A DNA stretch of 64,000 nucleotides from Gillisia sp. (GTDB lineage Bacteria > Bacteroidota > Bacteroidia > Flavobacteriales > Flavobacteriaceae). Within the stretch, counting starts at the first letter, position 1; the number at the start of each line of letters is the position of its first letter. Made by a program: the position numbers and the translations under genes. The notes beneath the pieces are model-generated. The model was not told the DNA's origin and ran no database searches. It saw nothing but the letters and a program-made list of their open reading frames with translations. Of this stretch, positions 42,423 to 51,919 are shown in pieces. The DNA is taken from assembly GCA_024635655.1 (NCBI GenBank), contig JAGXIL010000024.1, forward strand, positions 124,001 through 188,000. Reading direction: 5' to 3'.

Positions 42423-43492
42423 TCCCCGTAACAAAAACTTTTTTACCTCCTTTGGAGGAATATCAGCAACATCTAAAGGAGATCTGGAACAGCAATCAGG
42501 TAGCCAATGGGGGAAAATTATTATTTGATCTTCAGCGGGAGCTTAAAGGTTTTCTTGGCGTTGATAATATGATTCTTACCGCCAACGGTACCCTTCCTCT
42601 TCAAATTGCATTAAAGGTGCTGGGGGAAAAGGGAGAAGTAATTACAACTCCTTTTAGTTATGTGGCCACCACATCTACTATAGTCTGGGAAAACTGTATT
42701 CCTGTATTTGTAGACATTCATCCTGAATTTCTTACGATAGATGAAACAAAAATTGAAGCGGCTATTACAGATAAAACCACTACTATACTTGCAACTCATG
42801 TTTTTGGCAATCCTTGCAACGTTGAGCAAATAGAAATAATAGCTAAAAAACACAATTTAAAAGTGATATATGATGCTGCACATTGTTTTGGAGTAAAGTA
42901 TAACGGGGAATCATTGTTTAACTATGGTGATATAAGCACCTGTAGTTTTCATGCCACTAAAATTTTTCATACAGGGGAGGGTGGTGCTATGTTCTGTAAG
43001 GATGAAGATCTTTATAAAAAATTATTCTACAGCCATAATTTCGGACATAAAGGAGAGGAGGATTTTCATGGTTTGGGCATAAATGCCAAAATGAGTGAGT
43101 TGCAGGCAGCTATGGGGTTAGCGGTGTTGCCTTATGTAGAAAATCTCATCAATAACCGAAAAATAATTATAGAGAATTATGATTGTCTTTTAAATTTCGA
43201 AAAGTTAAGGAAGATAACTATACGTAAGCAATCGGAATGGAACTACAGTTATTATCCGGTAATTTTCGAAAATGAAGAGAAGTTACTGATGGTTCAAAAA
43301 GCTTTAAATAATAAAAAAATATACCCAAGGAGATATTTCTATCCATCATTAAACAATTTGAATTATGTAGCATTTCAGGAAATGAAAATTTCGGAAGATA
43401 TTTCCAATAGTATATTATGTTTGCCGTTATTTACTGGCATAAGAAAATCGGAAGTAGAAATCATATCTGGAATTATAAATAATATTGTTTAA
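42419..43492 (+). CDS. VioA-type PLP aminotransferase (DegT/DnrJ/EryC1/StrS family), copy 1
   Basis: 357 residues. The start is GTG, overlapping the wzx stop by four bases. The PLP lysine is in SFHATKIFHTGEGG (near residue 181), preceded by VIYDAAHCFGVKYNG. The N-terminus MIPVTKTFLPPLEEYQ is the pattern of VioA-like enzymes that aminate C4 of dTDP-4-keto-6-deoxyglucose, the product of RmlB, giving a 4-amino-4,6-dideoxyhexose. RmlA and RmlB are both in this locus, which supports this substrate. A close paralogue is at 53505; the two may make different amino sugars or be redundant. Confidence 0.85.
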   Translation: MIPVTKTFLPPLEEYQQHLKEIWNSNQVANGGKLLFDLQRELKGFLGVDNMILTANGTLPLQIALKVLGEKGEVITTPFSYVATTSTIVWENCIPVFVDIHPEFLTIDETKIEAAITDKTTTILATHVFGNPCNVEQIEIIAKKHNLKVIYDAAHCFGVKYNGESLFNYGDISTCSFHATKIFHTGEGGAMFCKDEDLYKKLFYSHNFGHKGEEDFHGLGINAKMSELQAAMGLAVLPYVENLINNRKIIIENYDCLLNFEKLRKITIRKQSEWNYSYYPVIFENEEKLLMVQKALNNKKIYPRRYFYPSLNNLNYVAFQEMKISEDISNSILCLPLFTGIRKSEVEIISGIINNIV

Positions 43493-43520
43493 TACAATCG
43501 CTGGTAAATAAAAAATAAAT

Positions 43521-45128
43521 TTGAAAGACTTCTTTTGTTCCCCCCATAAACTCAATAAAAAATTATTTGTAAAGGTTTTTCTGATAATTTCAATATGTTA
43601 TTTTTTTTCCTCCATTTTTTTTGGACTTGATTTTACTGACAGTTTTTATCATCTCAATCAGGCATTATACCCTGCTGATGGAATTAACATATATTCTTTT
43701 TTTCTGAGCTCCGTTGTTATTAAGGGTATTATATCATTGGCGGGTCCGGAAATAATTTATCTGCGATTTTTAAACTCCTTATTATTATTTTTCTCAGTTG
43801 TAATGCCGTTTTTTTTAATCAAAGTGGAAAAACCGCGTGCTGAAATTTATTTATATATTGCTTGTTGTTTATTTTTATTCGCACCCTTTAATGTCAATAT
43901 TTTAGGATATGACAGCCTGAGCATTTTTATACTTTCATTTATATTTTCGGTTACAGTTTTATATTTACAAAAGCCAGGATTTATTTTTGTGTTATTGTTA
44001 TCCACGTTAAGTGCAGTAGCTGTTTTAGTAAGGCTACCCAATTTATTAGTTATACCAATCATTTTTTTAGTTATACTTTATTCCGATAAAATTAATAAAG
44101 GATATTTCACCGGGAAATTATCTGCTATTTACCTATTAATAACTATTTTAATTATTTTCTTCGGCTACTCGATGTACTACTCCAGCCCTGAAGATTTTTT
44201 CCGGCCTTCCAGTAAATCTTCTTACCATAACCTGCAGATTTTATTTAATAATTATTTTCAGCATGGAATAAAAATGTTTCTTCTTTTATTTCTACTATTA
44301 GGTGGTTATTTTATTTATAGAACTAAAAGAGACAAGGTATCCAAATATCTTTTATATGCTGTTGCAGGTGCTATTCTTTTAATTCTTATGGGGTTGTTTG
44401 TAATTCGTACCAAATATTCTCAAAATTATTCACTGTTTCTCACATCCATGGCAATATCCATGGTTATTGTAACTATTATTCAAAACAACAAAGAATGGAT
44501 AAGTCCCAGACATTTGGTTCTATATCTATATATTTTATTTTTATTTATTAATCCTTTTGGCTCAAATACCGGGCTTTTGAAAGCAACCTCCTTATTTTTA
44601 TTGCTTCCCTTTGTTTTAAGTTTCAGCAATTTTAAAATTAATTCCTATTGGATTTTAACGGCCATAGTTTTATTGCCTTTTGCCTTAATTGAAAAATTAT
44701 CTATTATCTATGAGGATAGGGGGATTTCTGCTTTAAATACGACGATAAATATTGATCTATTCAATAATATAAGCACCACAGAAACAAGAGCAGATTTTCT
44801 GGAAAGAATTGATGCTGAAATCAAAGAACTAAAAAACCGTAATGTGCAGATTTATTTTTATGGAGACAAAAGTCATATTTTCCATTACCAGTTTCCTGAA
44901 ACCAATTTAAATATAGCCTCTTTTTTCCAGCCTATAGATAATTTAATGTACTTTTCAAAAATAGATGAAAAAATAAAAAATAAAGAACAGGTGGCAATTT
45001 TTATGGTTGATTCGTACCCCGGAAACCAAACCGGATCACAACCAAATGTAATAGGGGAGAAACTTATTCAAGAAGGATTTAAAAAGATTGAGATGGCATC
45101 CTTTTCCTACTTTTTAAAAAGTAACTAA
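43521..45128 (+). CDS. Multi-pass membrane protein, possible GT-C glycosyltransferase or polymerase
   Basis: 535 residues with about 10-12 membrane segments and a soluble C-terminal domain of about 120 residues (from NNISTTETRADFLER). The first periplasmic loop contains FGLDFTDSFYHL, an acidic motif in the position typical of GT-C enzymes that use polyprenyl-phosphate sugars. No characterised family is recognised with confidence; an O-antigen polymerase is the alternative. The start is TTG: a stop lies 12 bases upstream in frame and no early in-frame ATG exists. Its position inside the polysaccharide operon supports a role in assembly. Confidence 0.6.
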   Translation: MKDFFCSPHKLNKKLFVKVFLIISICYFFSSIFFGLDFTDSFYHLNQALYPADGINIYSFFLSSVVIKGIISLAGPEIIYLRFLNSLLLFFSVVMPFFLIKVEKPRAEIYLYIACCLFLFAPFNVNILGYDSLSIFILSFIFSVTVLYLQKPGFIFVLLLSTLSAVAVLVRLPNLLVIPIIFLVILYSDKINKGYFTGKLSAIYLLITILIIFFGYSMYYSSPEDFFRPSSKSSYHNLQILFNNYFQHGIKMFLLLFLLLGGYFIYRTKRDKVSKYLLYAVAGAILLILMGLFVIRTKYSQNYSLFLTSMAISMVIVTIIQNNKEWISPRHLVLYLYILFLFINPFGSNTGLLKATSLFLLLPFVLSFSNFKINSYWILTAIVLLPFALIEKLSIIYEDRGISALNTTINIDLFNNISTTETRADFLERIDAEIKELKNRNVQIYFYGDKSHIFHYQFPETNLNIASFFQPIDNLMYFSKIDEKIKNKEQVAIFMVDSYPGNQTGSQPNVIGEKLIQEGFKKIEMASFSYFLKSN

Positions 45129-45218
45129 AATTTTAGAAGCTAAGGGGGAAATTCTTTGGTTAATTAGATTTTAAATATTCTTTATGAGTTCTATTTAAAT
45201 CTCTAATTTTAGAAATAC

Positions 45219-45226
45219 TATCTTTG
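45219..45226 (+). promoter_or_regulatory. -7 promoter element before the wbpP-like gene
   Basis: TATCTTTG followed by CC fits TAnnTTTG, 30 bases before the ATG at 45256. The expected -33 TTG is missing. It suggests an internal promoter in the long array. Confidence 0.4.
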
Positions 45227-45255
45227 CCGCCAATATTTGTTAAAATTTCTTCTTA

Positions 45256-46257
45256 ATGATTAAAGAACAATTCAAAAAATTAAGTTCTTCAAAAATTTTA
45301 GTTACAGGAGGTGCCGGTTTTATTGGTTCCAATCTTTGCGAACAACTTATTAGTCTGGGAGCTACTGTTACATGCCTGGATAATTTCGCCACCGGAAAAA
45401 GAGAAAATCTTGCTGCTATTATAAATAATCCTGCCTTCGGCTTATTAGAAGGGGATATACGTGATCTGGAAACCTGTCATAAAGCTGCGGAAGGAGTAGA
45501 TTTTATACTGCACCAGGCTGCTTTGGGATCTGTTCCAAGATCGTTAAAAGATCCTATCACCAGTAATGATGTAAATGTATCGGGGTTTTTAAATATGTTG
45601 GTTGCTGCCCGCGATGCCGGAGTAAAGCGTTTTATTTATGCAGCCAGTTCTTCTACATACGGTGATTCTGAAAATTTACCGAAGGTAGAAGATGTGATCG
45701 GAAAACCACTGTCTCCATATGCCATTACAAAATATGTAAATGAGTTATATGCTGATATCTTCAAAGATTCCTATGATCTCAATACCATTGGTTTGAGATA
45801 TTTCAATGTATTTGGAAGAAAACAAGATCCCAATGGCGCTTATGCGGCAGTGATCCCAAAATTTGTTATTCAGCTAATGAATCATAAATCTCCGGTAATA
45901 AACGGCGACGGAACCTATTCCCGTGACTTTACATATATCGATAATGTCATTCAAATGAATCTTTTGGCTCTTACCACCGAAAATCAGGATGCGTTAAATG
46001 AGGTTTATAATACAGCAGTAGGTGACCGAACAAATTTACTGGAGCTTACTACACTATTGAAGAAATTTCTATCAAAATATGATACGGAAATCGCCTCCAT
46101 TGAAATAAAACATGGGCCTAACAGGGCCGGTGATATCCCTCACTCCTTGGCATCTATTGATAAAGCCAAATTAAAATTAGGATATGATCCGGAGTTTAAA
46201 ATAGAGGACGGACTTAAGGAAGCAGTAGATTGGTATTGGGAAAATTTGCAGAAGTAA
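45256..46257 (+). CDS. UDP-N-acetylglucosamine 4-epimerase-type SDR enzyme (WbpP/TviC-like)
   Basis: 333 residues, an extended short-chain dehydrogenase. NAD motif ILVTGGAGFIGSN near residue 15, catalytic serine region AASSSTYGDS, and the Y-x3-K pair in SPYAITKYVNE. The N-terminal extension before the Rossmann motif and HQAALGSVPRSLKDP are typical of WbpP/TviC, which interconvert UDP-GlcNAc(A) and UDP-GalNAc(A). It is followed directly by a WbpO/TviB-like dehydrogenase, the usual partner for making UDP-GalNAcA. Confidence 0.88.
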   Translation: MIKEQFKKLSSSKILVTGGAGFIGSNLCEQLISLGATVTCLDNFATGKRENLAAIINNPAFGLLEGDIRDLETCHKAAEGVDFILHQAALGSVPRSLKDPITSNDVNVSGFLNMLVAARDAGVKRFIYAASSSTYGDSENLPKVEDVIGKPLSPYAITKYVNELYADIFKDSYDLNTIGLRYFNVFGRKQDPNGAYAAVIPKFVIQLMNHKSPVINGDGTYSRDFTYIDNVIQMNLLALTTENQDALNEVYNTAVGDRTNLLELTTLLKKFLSKYDTEIASIEIKHGPNRAGDIPHSLASIDKAKLKLGYDPEFKIEDGLKEAVDWYWENLQK

Positions 46258-46329
46258 TATTTCTTTTTTACAACAAATTGATGATTTAAATTCATCAAAA
46301 ACTATTAATAGAACACAAGAAATCGCATA

Positions 46330-47613
46330 ATGAATAAAGACATTAAAATAGCAGTTATAGGCCTTGGGTATGTAGGTTTACCACTTGCAAGGTTATTTGC
46401 CACCAAATTTTCGGTAATAGGATTTGATATTAATCAGGGCCGGGTAAGAGAATTAAAGAACGGGCATGATAGTACCCTTGAGGTAGAAGATGATTTATTG
46501 AAATCTGCATTGGTAGATCAACCCTCAGACGATATAGGTTTATATTGTACCACAACCCTTGAAGATATAAAGGACTGCAACTATTATGTTATTACTGTTC
46601 CAACTCCCGTAGACAAGAACAATCGCCCGGACCTTACTCCTTTATATAAGAGTAGTGAGAGTGTGGGAAAAGTCTTGAAGAAGGGAGATATTGTAATCTA
46701 TGAATCTACTGTATATCCGGGTGTAACAGAAGACGAATGTGTTCCCGTTCTGGAAAAGGTAAGCGGGCTTAAATTTAATGAAGATTTCTTCGCTGGTTAC
46801 TCTCCTGAGAGGATCAATCCGGGAGACAAGGAGCATACTGTAGAGAAAATATTGAAAGTAACAGCGGGATCTACGCCGGAAATCGGCAAAAAAGTAAACG
46901 ATCTTTACGCCCAGGTAATAACAGCGGGAACTCACTTGGCACCTACCATTAAGGTAGCCGAAGCTGCTAAAGTTATAGAAAATTCACAGAGAGATATAAA
47001 TATTGCCTTTGTAAATGAACTGGCAAAGATATTCAATATGATGGAGATCGATACCCAGGATGTACTGGAAGCAGCAGGCACAAAATGGAATTTCCTTCCT
47101 TTCAAACCGGGACTTGTAGGAGGACATTGTATAGGAGTGGATCCATATTATCTGGCTCAAAAGGCCCAGGAGCTTGGATATCATCCGGAAATTATCCTTG
47201 CGGGGAGAAGAATGAATGACAGCATGGGATCATATGTTTCCAGTGAAGTAGTAAAATTAATGCTTCAAAATGATATAAAAGTTAAGGGATCCAAAATCCT
47301 GGTGATGGGAATAACTTTTAAGGAAAATTGTCCTGATGTAAGAAATACCAAGGTGGTTGACGTCATTAAAAATCTTAAGGAATACGGTACCGAGGTAACC
47401 ATTTTTGATCCCCTGGCTAATCCTGAAGAAGTTAAACATGAATATGGATTGACTACTACCAGAACATTACCATCTGAAAAATATGATGCAGTTGTTTTAG
47501 CAGTGGCCCACAAGGAATTTTTAAACCTGGATTTTGACGCCATGAAAAATGGCAATACCGTGGTATATGATGTTAAAGGGGTTTTGGGCGACAGGTGTGA
47601 TAAGAAACTTTAA
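46330..47613 (+). CDS. UDP-N-acetyl-hexosamine 6-dehydrogenase (WbpO/TviB-like)
   Basis: 427 residues, a nucleotide-sugar dehydrogenase oxidising C6 of a UDP-HexNAc to the uronate with NAD. N-terminal Rossmann motif IAVIGLGYVGLPLARLFA, central substrate-binding part with the catalytic cysteine in GGHCIGVDPYYL (near residue 264), and C-terminal domain with GITFKENCPDVRNTK. The sequence type is WbpO/TviB rather than UDP-glucose dehydrogenase, which is present separately at 48167. Together with the upstream epimerase it should supply an acidic amino sugar. Confidence 0.9.
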   Translation: MNKDIKIAVIGLGYVGLPLARLFATKFSVIGFDINQGRVRELKNGHDSTLEVEDDLLKSALVDQPSDDIGLYCTTTLEDIKDCNYYVITVPTPVDKNNRPDLTPLYKSSESVGKVLKKGDIVIYESTVYPGVTEDECVPVLEKVSGLKFNEDFFAGYSPERINPGDKEHTVEKILKVTAGSTPEIGKKVNDLYAQVITAGTHLAPTIKVAEAAKVIENSQRDINIAFVNELAKIFNMMEIDTQDVLEAAGTKWNFLPFKPGLVGGHCIGVDPYYLAQKAQELGYHPEIILAGRRMNDSMGSYVSSEVVKLMLQNDIKVKGSKILVMGITFKENCPDVRNTKVVDVIKNLKEYGTEVTIFDPLANPEEVKHEYGLTTTRTLPSEKYDAVVLAVAHKEFLNLDFDAMKNGNTVVYDVKGVLGDRCDKKL

Positions 47614-47634
47614 TTTTGTTACTTGGGAATTAGG

Positions 47635-47679
47635 GATTGGTGAATCGGAGATTGGTTAATTTAGGATTGGTAAATTTTG
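47635..47679 (+). repeat. 15-base tandem repeat (GATTGGTNAATNNNN) x3 before the S23 gene
   Basis: GATTGGT occurs at 47635, 47650 and 47665 with a strict 15-base period, each followed by a variant of (G/T/A)AAT. The complementary motif (TTAACCAA) is repeated on the other side of the S23 gene, so the two arrays are in opposite orientation. Confidence 0.75.
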
Positions 47680-47709
47680 TAATTTATAAAAGCCTCAAAA
47701 ATAATTTAT

Positions 47710-48081
47710 ATGGCTTCTAATTTCGAGACATTAGATTGCTGGAAAGAATGCTACAGTTTAAAGCTTTTTATAAAAAGGGAAATTTTAATCAATCTGCCGA
47801 AAAACGAACGTTATGATTTATATTCTCAATTATTGAGATCAGCGAGGTCTGGTACTGCAAACATAGCCGAAGGATGGGGAAGATATCATTATAAAGAGAA
47901 TATTAAATTCCTAATCAACGCAAGAGGATCAGTAGCTGAAATCTTAGACCATGGAATTGAGGCAAAAGATTGTAATTATATTTCAGAAGATGTGCTTGAA
48001 GCACTTCGGAATAAGGTGGAATCATGTCTCAGGTTAATAAATGGTTATATCAAATATTTAAGGAATAGAAATAAGGAATAA
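47710..48081 (+). CDS. Four-helix-bundle protein (S23 / 23S rRNA intervening-sequence protein family)
   Basis: 123 residues, all helical. FETLDCWKECYSLKLFIKRE, LLRSARSGTANIAEGWGRY and FLINARGSVAEILDHGIEA are the family's landmark blocks. The family was first found encoded in intervening sequences of 23S rRNA genes, but in Bacteroidota it is scattered through genomes, often inside polysaccharide loci. Its molecular function is not established. Here it interrupts a run of sugar-nucleotide genes and is bracketed by oppositely oriented short repeats, which suggests it arrived as a small mobile unit. Not expected to act in sugar synthesis. Confidence 0.9.
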   Translation: MASNFETLDCWKECYSLKLFIKREILINLPKNERYDLYSQLLRSARSGTANIAEGWGRYHYKENIKFLINARGSVAEILDHGIEAKDCNYISEDVLEALRNKVESCLRLINGYIKYLRNRNKE

Positions 48082-48129
48082 ATGGAAGTTAATTCTTTAA
48101 TAGTTTGACTCGGATATTAAATTTTCCAG

Positions 48130-48153
48130 TTAACCAATTAACCAATTAACCAA
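48130..48153 (+). repeat. TTAACCAA x3 tandem repeat after the S23 gene
   Basis: Three perfect 8-base units followed by a partial TTAACAA, immediately before the ugd start. Its complement, TTGGTTAA, matches the GATTGGTNAA units on the other side of the S23 gene. Confidence 0.85.
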
Positions 48154-48166
48154 TTAACAAATACTG

Positions 48167-49561
48167 ATGAAAATAAAAAACATATGCTGCATAGGTGCAG
48201 GTTACGTAGGAGGTCCTACTATGGCCGTAATCGCTCAAAAATGCCCTAAAATAAATGTCACTGTTGTAGATATTAACCAGAAAAGGATCGATGCCTGGAA
48301 TGATGAGGATGTGGAAAACATTCCTATCTATGAGCCAGGTCTTTCTGATGTGGTGAAAGAGGCGAGAGGCAGAAATTTGTTTTTTTCAACAGATGTTGAC
48401 TCCGCCATTGAAAATGCAGATATGATCTTTATTTCAGTAAATACGCCCACTAAAACTTACGGAATAGGAAAGGGAATGGCTGCCGACCTTAAATTTATTG
48501 AACTGTGTGCACGACAAATTGCGAGAGTATCAAAAAATGACAAAATAGTAATTGAGAAATCCACTTTACCGGTAAGAACAGCGGCAGCTCTTAAAAATAT
48601 TCTTGACAATACAGGGAACGGCGTGAAATTTCAGATCCTTTCAAATCCTGAATTTTTGGCTGAAGGTACAGCGGTTCAGGATTTAATGAATCCTGACAGG
48701 GTATTGATAGGGGGAGATATAGACACAAATAAAGGGAAAGAGGCTGTTGAGGCGTTAGTTGATATATATGCGACCTGGATTCCTAAGGAAAACATACTTA
48801 CCACTAATGTTTGGTCTTCAGAATTATCAAAATTAACAGCCAATGCTTTTTTAGCCCAACGTGTTTCAAGTATAAACGCCATGAGTGAGCTTTGTGAAAA
48901 AACCGGGGCTGATGTAGATGAAGTAGCAAGAGCGGTAGGCAAGGATTCCAGAATTGGATCTAAATTCCTGAAATCGTCAGTTGGTTTTGGTGGTTCTTGT
49001 TTCCAAAAGGATATCCTTAACCTGGTATATATATCTAAAACCTTTGGTTTAAATGAAGTAGCCGATTACTGGGAGCAGGTGATCATTATGAATGATCATC
49101 AAAAAAGAAGATTTGCTGAGAAAATCGTGAAAACCTTGTTCAACACAGTTTCTGGAAAAAAGATTGCCATTCTAGGCTGGGCTTTTAAAAAGGACACCAA
49201 CGATACGCGGGAATCTGCTGCCATTTACGTTACAGATTACCTTCTCAATGAGCAAGCCGAAATCGTGGTATACGACCCTAAGGTAAATCCGGAACAAATA
49301 TATGCCGATCTGGATTATCTTTCTTACCGAAGTGATGAAGAAAACAGGAAGGCTGTTACCATTGTTAGTTCAGCTGAAGAAGCTTGTAAGGATGCGCATG
49401 CAGTAGCTGTTTTAACGGAATGGGAGGAATTTAATGTTCTTGACTGGGAGAAAATATACGAGGATATGCTAAAACCGGCATTTTTATTTGATGGAAGAAG
49501 GATATTAGATCGCAGATCCAAAGAAAATATAGGTTTTGAATTTTATGCTATTGGTAGTTAG
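48167..49561 (+). CDS. ugd: UDP-glucose 6-dehydrogenase
   Basis: 464 residues, of the long eukaryote-like UGDH type. Rossmann motif [18 protein letters not shown], catalytic cysteine in [14 protein letters not shown] (near residue 277), lysine/asparagine region [15 protein letters not shown], and C-terminal domain with [15 protein letters not shown]. Oxidises UDP-glucose to UDP-glucuronate with two NAD. The next gene is a UDP-glucuronate 4-epimerase, so the pair provides UDP-GlcA and UDP-GalA. Cytoplasmic. Confidence 0.94.
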   Translation: MKIKNICCIGAGYVGGPTMAVIAQKCPKINVTVVDINQKRIDAWNDEDVENIPIYEPGLSDVVKEARGRNLFFSTDVDSAIENADMIFISVNTPTKTYGIGKGMAADLKFIELCARQIARVSKNDKIVIEKSTLPVRTAAALKNILDNTGNGVKFQILSNPEFLAEGTAVQDLMNPDRVLIGGDIDTNKGKEAVEALVDIYATWIPKENILTTNVWSSELSKLTANAFLAQRVSSINAMSELCEKTGADVDEVARAVGKDSRIGSKFLKSSVGFGGSCFQKDILNLVYISKTFGLNEVADYWEQVIIMNDHQKRRFAEKIVKTLFNTVSGKKIAILGWAFKKDTNDTRESAAIYVTDYLLNEQAEIVVYDPKVNPEQIYADLDYLSYRSDEENRKAVTIVSSAEEACKDAHAVAVLTEWEEFNVLDWEKIYEDMLKPAFLFDGRRILDRRSKENIGFEFYAIGS

Positions 49562-49635
49562 ATTCCTTGCTGAATTCAGGAAGATATTTAATAATACGAA
49601 TTTAATTTAAGCTTTGATTCGGGAAACGAAATAGA

Positions 49636-50652
49636 ATGAAAAAAATTTTGGTCACCGGAGCTGCCGGGTTTATTGGTTATCACCTCGCTAAAAAGTTACT
49701 CGATCTAGGTTATGAGGTTGTAGGTATTGATAATATCAACAATTATTATGACATTGACCTCAAATATAACCGTCTAAACGAACTGGGAATAAACAGGGAA
49801 GATGCTGAAAATTTCCACCAGACAGTATATAGCAGCAAAGATCAAAATTTTTTATTTATTCGGGTAAACCTAGAAGACAGGGATGTTCTTCCCAAGATTT
49901 TTGCTGAACATAAATTTGAACAGGTTTGTAATCTTGCTGCACAGGCAGGGGTTAGGTACAGCCTTGAAAATCCTGAGGCTTATATAGACAGTAACGTAGT
50001 CGGGTTTTTAAATCTTCTTGAATGCTGCCGGAATTATAAGGTCAAGCATCTAATCTATGCCAGCAGTTCCAGTGTTTATGGGCAAAATGAAAAAGTGCCT
50101 TTTTCTGTTGAAGATAATGTAGACCACCCCATCAGTTTATATGCTGCCACAAAAAAGAGTAATGAATTAATGGCTCATACCTATAGTCACTTATATGATT
50201 TTAAGACTACTGGCCTAAGATTTTTTACTGTATACGGTCCCTGGGGCAGACCCGATATGGCAATGTTCTTGTTCACAGATGCAATAATCAAAGGACGGCC
50301 TATTAAGGTATTTAATAATGGCGAACTGGAGCGGGATTTTACATATATCGATGATATTGTTCAAGGGATGGTAAAAATTGTAAATCCTGTAAAGGAAAAC
50401 AGAAGCAGTAATTATTCTTTGTATAATATAGGGAACAGCAAGCCTGTAAAGCTTATGGATTTTATTAAAGAAATTGAGAAGCAGTTAGGTGTGGAGGCGA
50501 AAAAAGAGATGTATCCAATGCAACCAGGAGATGTAAGCAGAACCTGGGCCGATGTGGATTCATTAAAGGAGGATTTTGATTACAATCCCAATACTCCGGT
50601 ATCAAAGGGGGTAAAAAATTTTATAAGCTGGTTTAAAAATTATTATAACTAA
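49636..50652 (+). CDS. UDP-glucuronate 4-epimerase (CapI/LspL-type)
   Basis: 338 residues, extended SDR. NAD motif ILVTGAAGFIGYHLAKKL, the family-typical loop VVGIDNINNYYDIDLKYNRL, AAQAGVRYSLENP, and the catalytic S and Y-x3-K in YASSSSVYGQN and SLYAATKKSNE. Interconverts UDP-glucuronate and UDP-galacturonate. Directly after ugd and one base before rmlB, so part of the same transcript. Confidence 0.92.
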   Translation: MKKILVTGAAGFIGYHLAKKLLDLGYEVVGIDNINNYYDIDLKYNRLNELGINREDAENFHQTVYSSKDQNFLFIRVNLEDRDVLPKIFAEHKFEQVCNLAAQAGVRYSLENPEAYIDSNVVGFLNLLECCRNYKVKHLIYASSSSVYGQNEKVPFSVEDNVDHPISLYAATKKSNELMAHTYSHLYDFKTTGLRFFTVYGPWGRPDMAMFLFTDAIIKGRPIKVFNNGELERDFTYIDDIVQGMVKIVNPVKENRSSNYSLYNIGNSKPVKLMDFIKEIEKQLGVEAKKEMYPMQPGDVSRTWADVDSLKEDFDYNPNTPVSKGVKNFISWFKNYYN

Positions 50653-50653
50653 A

Positions 50654-51697
50654 ATGAAAATATTAATTACAGGAGGAGCGGGTTTTATAGGATCACACGT
50701 AGTTCGGTTATTTGTTACTAAATATCCTGAATATCAAATATATAACCTGGATGAGCTTACGTATGCAGGAAATCTTGAGAACGTAAAAGATATTGAACAT
50801 TCGTCCAACTATACTTTTTTAAAAGCTGATATAAATGATGCTGAAAAAATGGTCAACCTGTTCAAGAAGTATAATTTTGATAAGGTTATTCATTTAGCAG
50901 CTGAATCTCATGTTGATCGGTCTATTACAGATCCTCTGGCATTTGTGAGGACCAATGTAATTGGGACTATCAATTTGCTTAACGCAGCAAAGGATCATTG
51001 GAAGGATGATTTGGAGAATAAATTATTTTACCATATCAGTACGGATGAAGTTTATGGAACCCTGGGGGAAACCGGTTTATTTACAGAAACCACTGCTTAC
51101 GATCCTAATTCCCCTTACTCCGCATCTAAAGCCAGTTCAGATCATTTTGTACGGGCTTATGGCGAAACTTATGGCCTTCCTTTCATAATTTCTAATTGCT
51201 CCAATAATTACGGGCCTAATCAATTTCCTGAAAAATTAATACCCTTATTTTTTAATAATATTATTTCTAATAAAGCTTTGCCCGTTTACGGGGATGGGAA
51301 ATACACCAGGGACTGGCTTTATGTTATTGATCATGCACACGCTATTGATCTTGTCTTTCACAAGGGAGAGAATAAATCAACCTATAATATTGGTGGATTT
51401 AATGAATGGCAAAATTTGGATCTCATCAAACTTCTTTGTGAGATTATGGATAAAAGACTGGGAAGAGCAAAAGGGGAATCGGCAAAACTGATCACCTACG
51501 TAAAAGACCGCCCTGGTCATGATAAACGTTATGCTATTGATGCAACAAAGATCAACACGGAGCTTGGCTGGAAACCTTCTGTAACTTTTGAGGAAGGCCT
51601 CGAAAAAACTGTAGACTGGTATCTTGAAAACCCGGAATGGTTGAAAAACGTTACTTCCGGCAAATATCAGGAATATTATGATAAGCAGTATGTTTAA
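50654..51697 (+). CDS. rmlB: dTDP-glucose 4,6-dehydratase
   Basis: 347 residues. NAD motif ILITGGAGFIGSHVVRLF, the RmlB-specific NLDELTYAGNLENV and AAESHVDRSITDP, the active-site STDEVYG and YSASKASSDH, and the C-terminus NVTSGKYQEYYDKQYV. Converts dTDP-glucose, supplied by the RmlA at 55532, to dTDP-4-keto-6-deoxyglucose, the substrate of VioA-type aminotransferases. No RmlC or RmlD is found in the window, so the product is probably an amino-dideoxy sugar rather than rhamnose. A broken second rmlB lies at 39464. Confidence 0.95.
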   Translation: MKILITGGAGFIGSHVVRLFVTKYPEYQIYNLDELTYAGNLENVKDIEHSSNYTFLKADINDAEKMVNLFKKYNFDKVIHLAAESHVDRSITDPLAFVRTNVIGTINLLNAAKDHWKDDLENKLFYHISTDEVYGTLGETGLFTETTAYDPNSPYSASKASSDHFVRAYGETYGLPFIISNCSNNYGPNQFPEKLIPLFFNNIISNKALPVYGDGKYTRDWLYVIDHAHAIDLVFHKGENKSTYNIGGFNEWQNLDLIKLLCEIMDKRLGRAKGESAKLITYVKDRPGHDKRYAIDATKINTELGWKPSVTFEEGLEKTVDWYLENPEWLKNVTSGKYQEYYDKQYV

Positions 51698-51919
51698 TTT
51701 AAAAGAGAAGAAGTCTTTTTAAGTATCTCAGAAGAAGCTTCAATAATTCTTTTCTTAGGCTTTTCATTCTGCCAATAAATAAATAAGGGTATTAATTAAT
51801 TTCCTGTCGAAATAGAATGCCTTTTTCTCAGCTACTTTATCTTTCAGTAAATAGTGATCAGCTTTAAATTGTTTTATTACCTCAGCAAAGCGAAAATTAA
51901 GATCACTCTTCGAACCCAT
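51694..51919 (-). pseudogene. Small frameshifted gene with a tetranucleotide repeat at the break
   Basis: From the ATG at 51919 the minus strand reads MGSKSDLNFRFAEVIKQFKA and stops at 51764 (51 residues). A second frame continues naturally as WQNEKPKKRIIEASSEIL and then KKTSSLLN, to a stop at 51694-51696. The switch falls on three copies of AATA (51774-51785; TATT on the coding strand). With two copies the whole stretch would be a single 73-residue frame. No family was recognised; the composition is that of a soluble helical protein. It is convergent with rmlB and overlaps its stop. Confidence 0.5.

Noticed and set aside
42419-45128. Gene at 43521 as a firm O-antigen polymerase (Wzy)
   Set aside because: Topology allows it, but the DFTDSFYHL loop and C-terminal soluble domain fit GT-C enzymes at least as well; left undecided.
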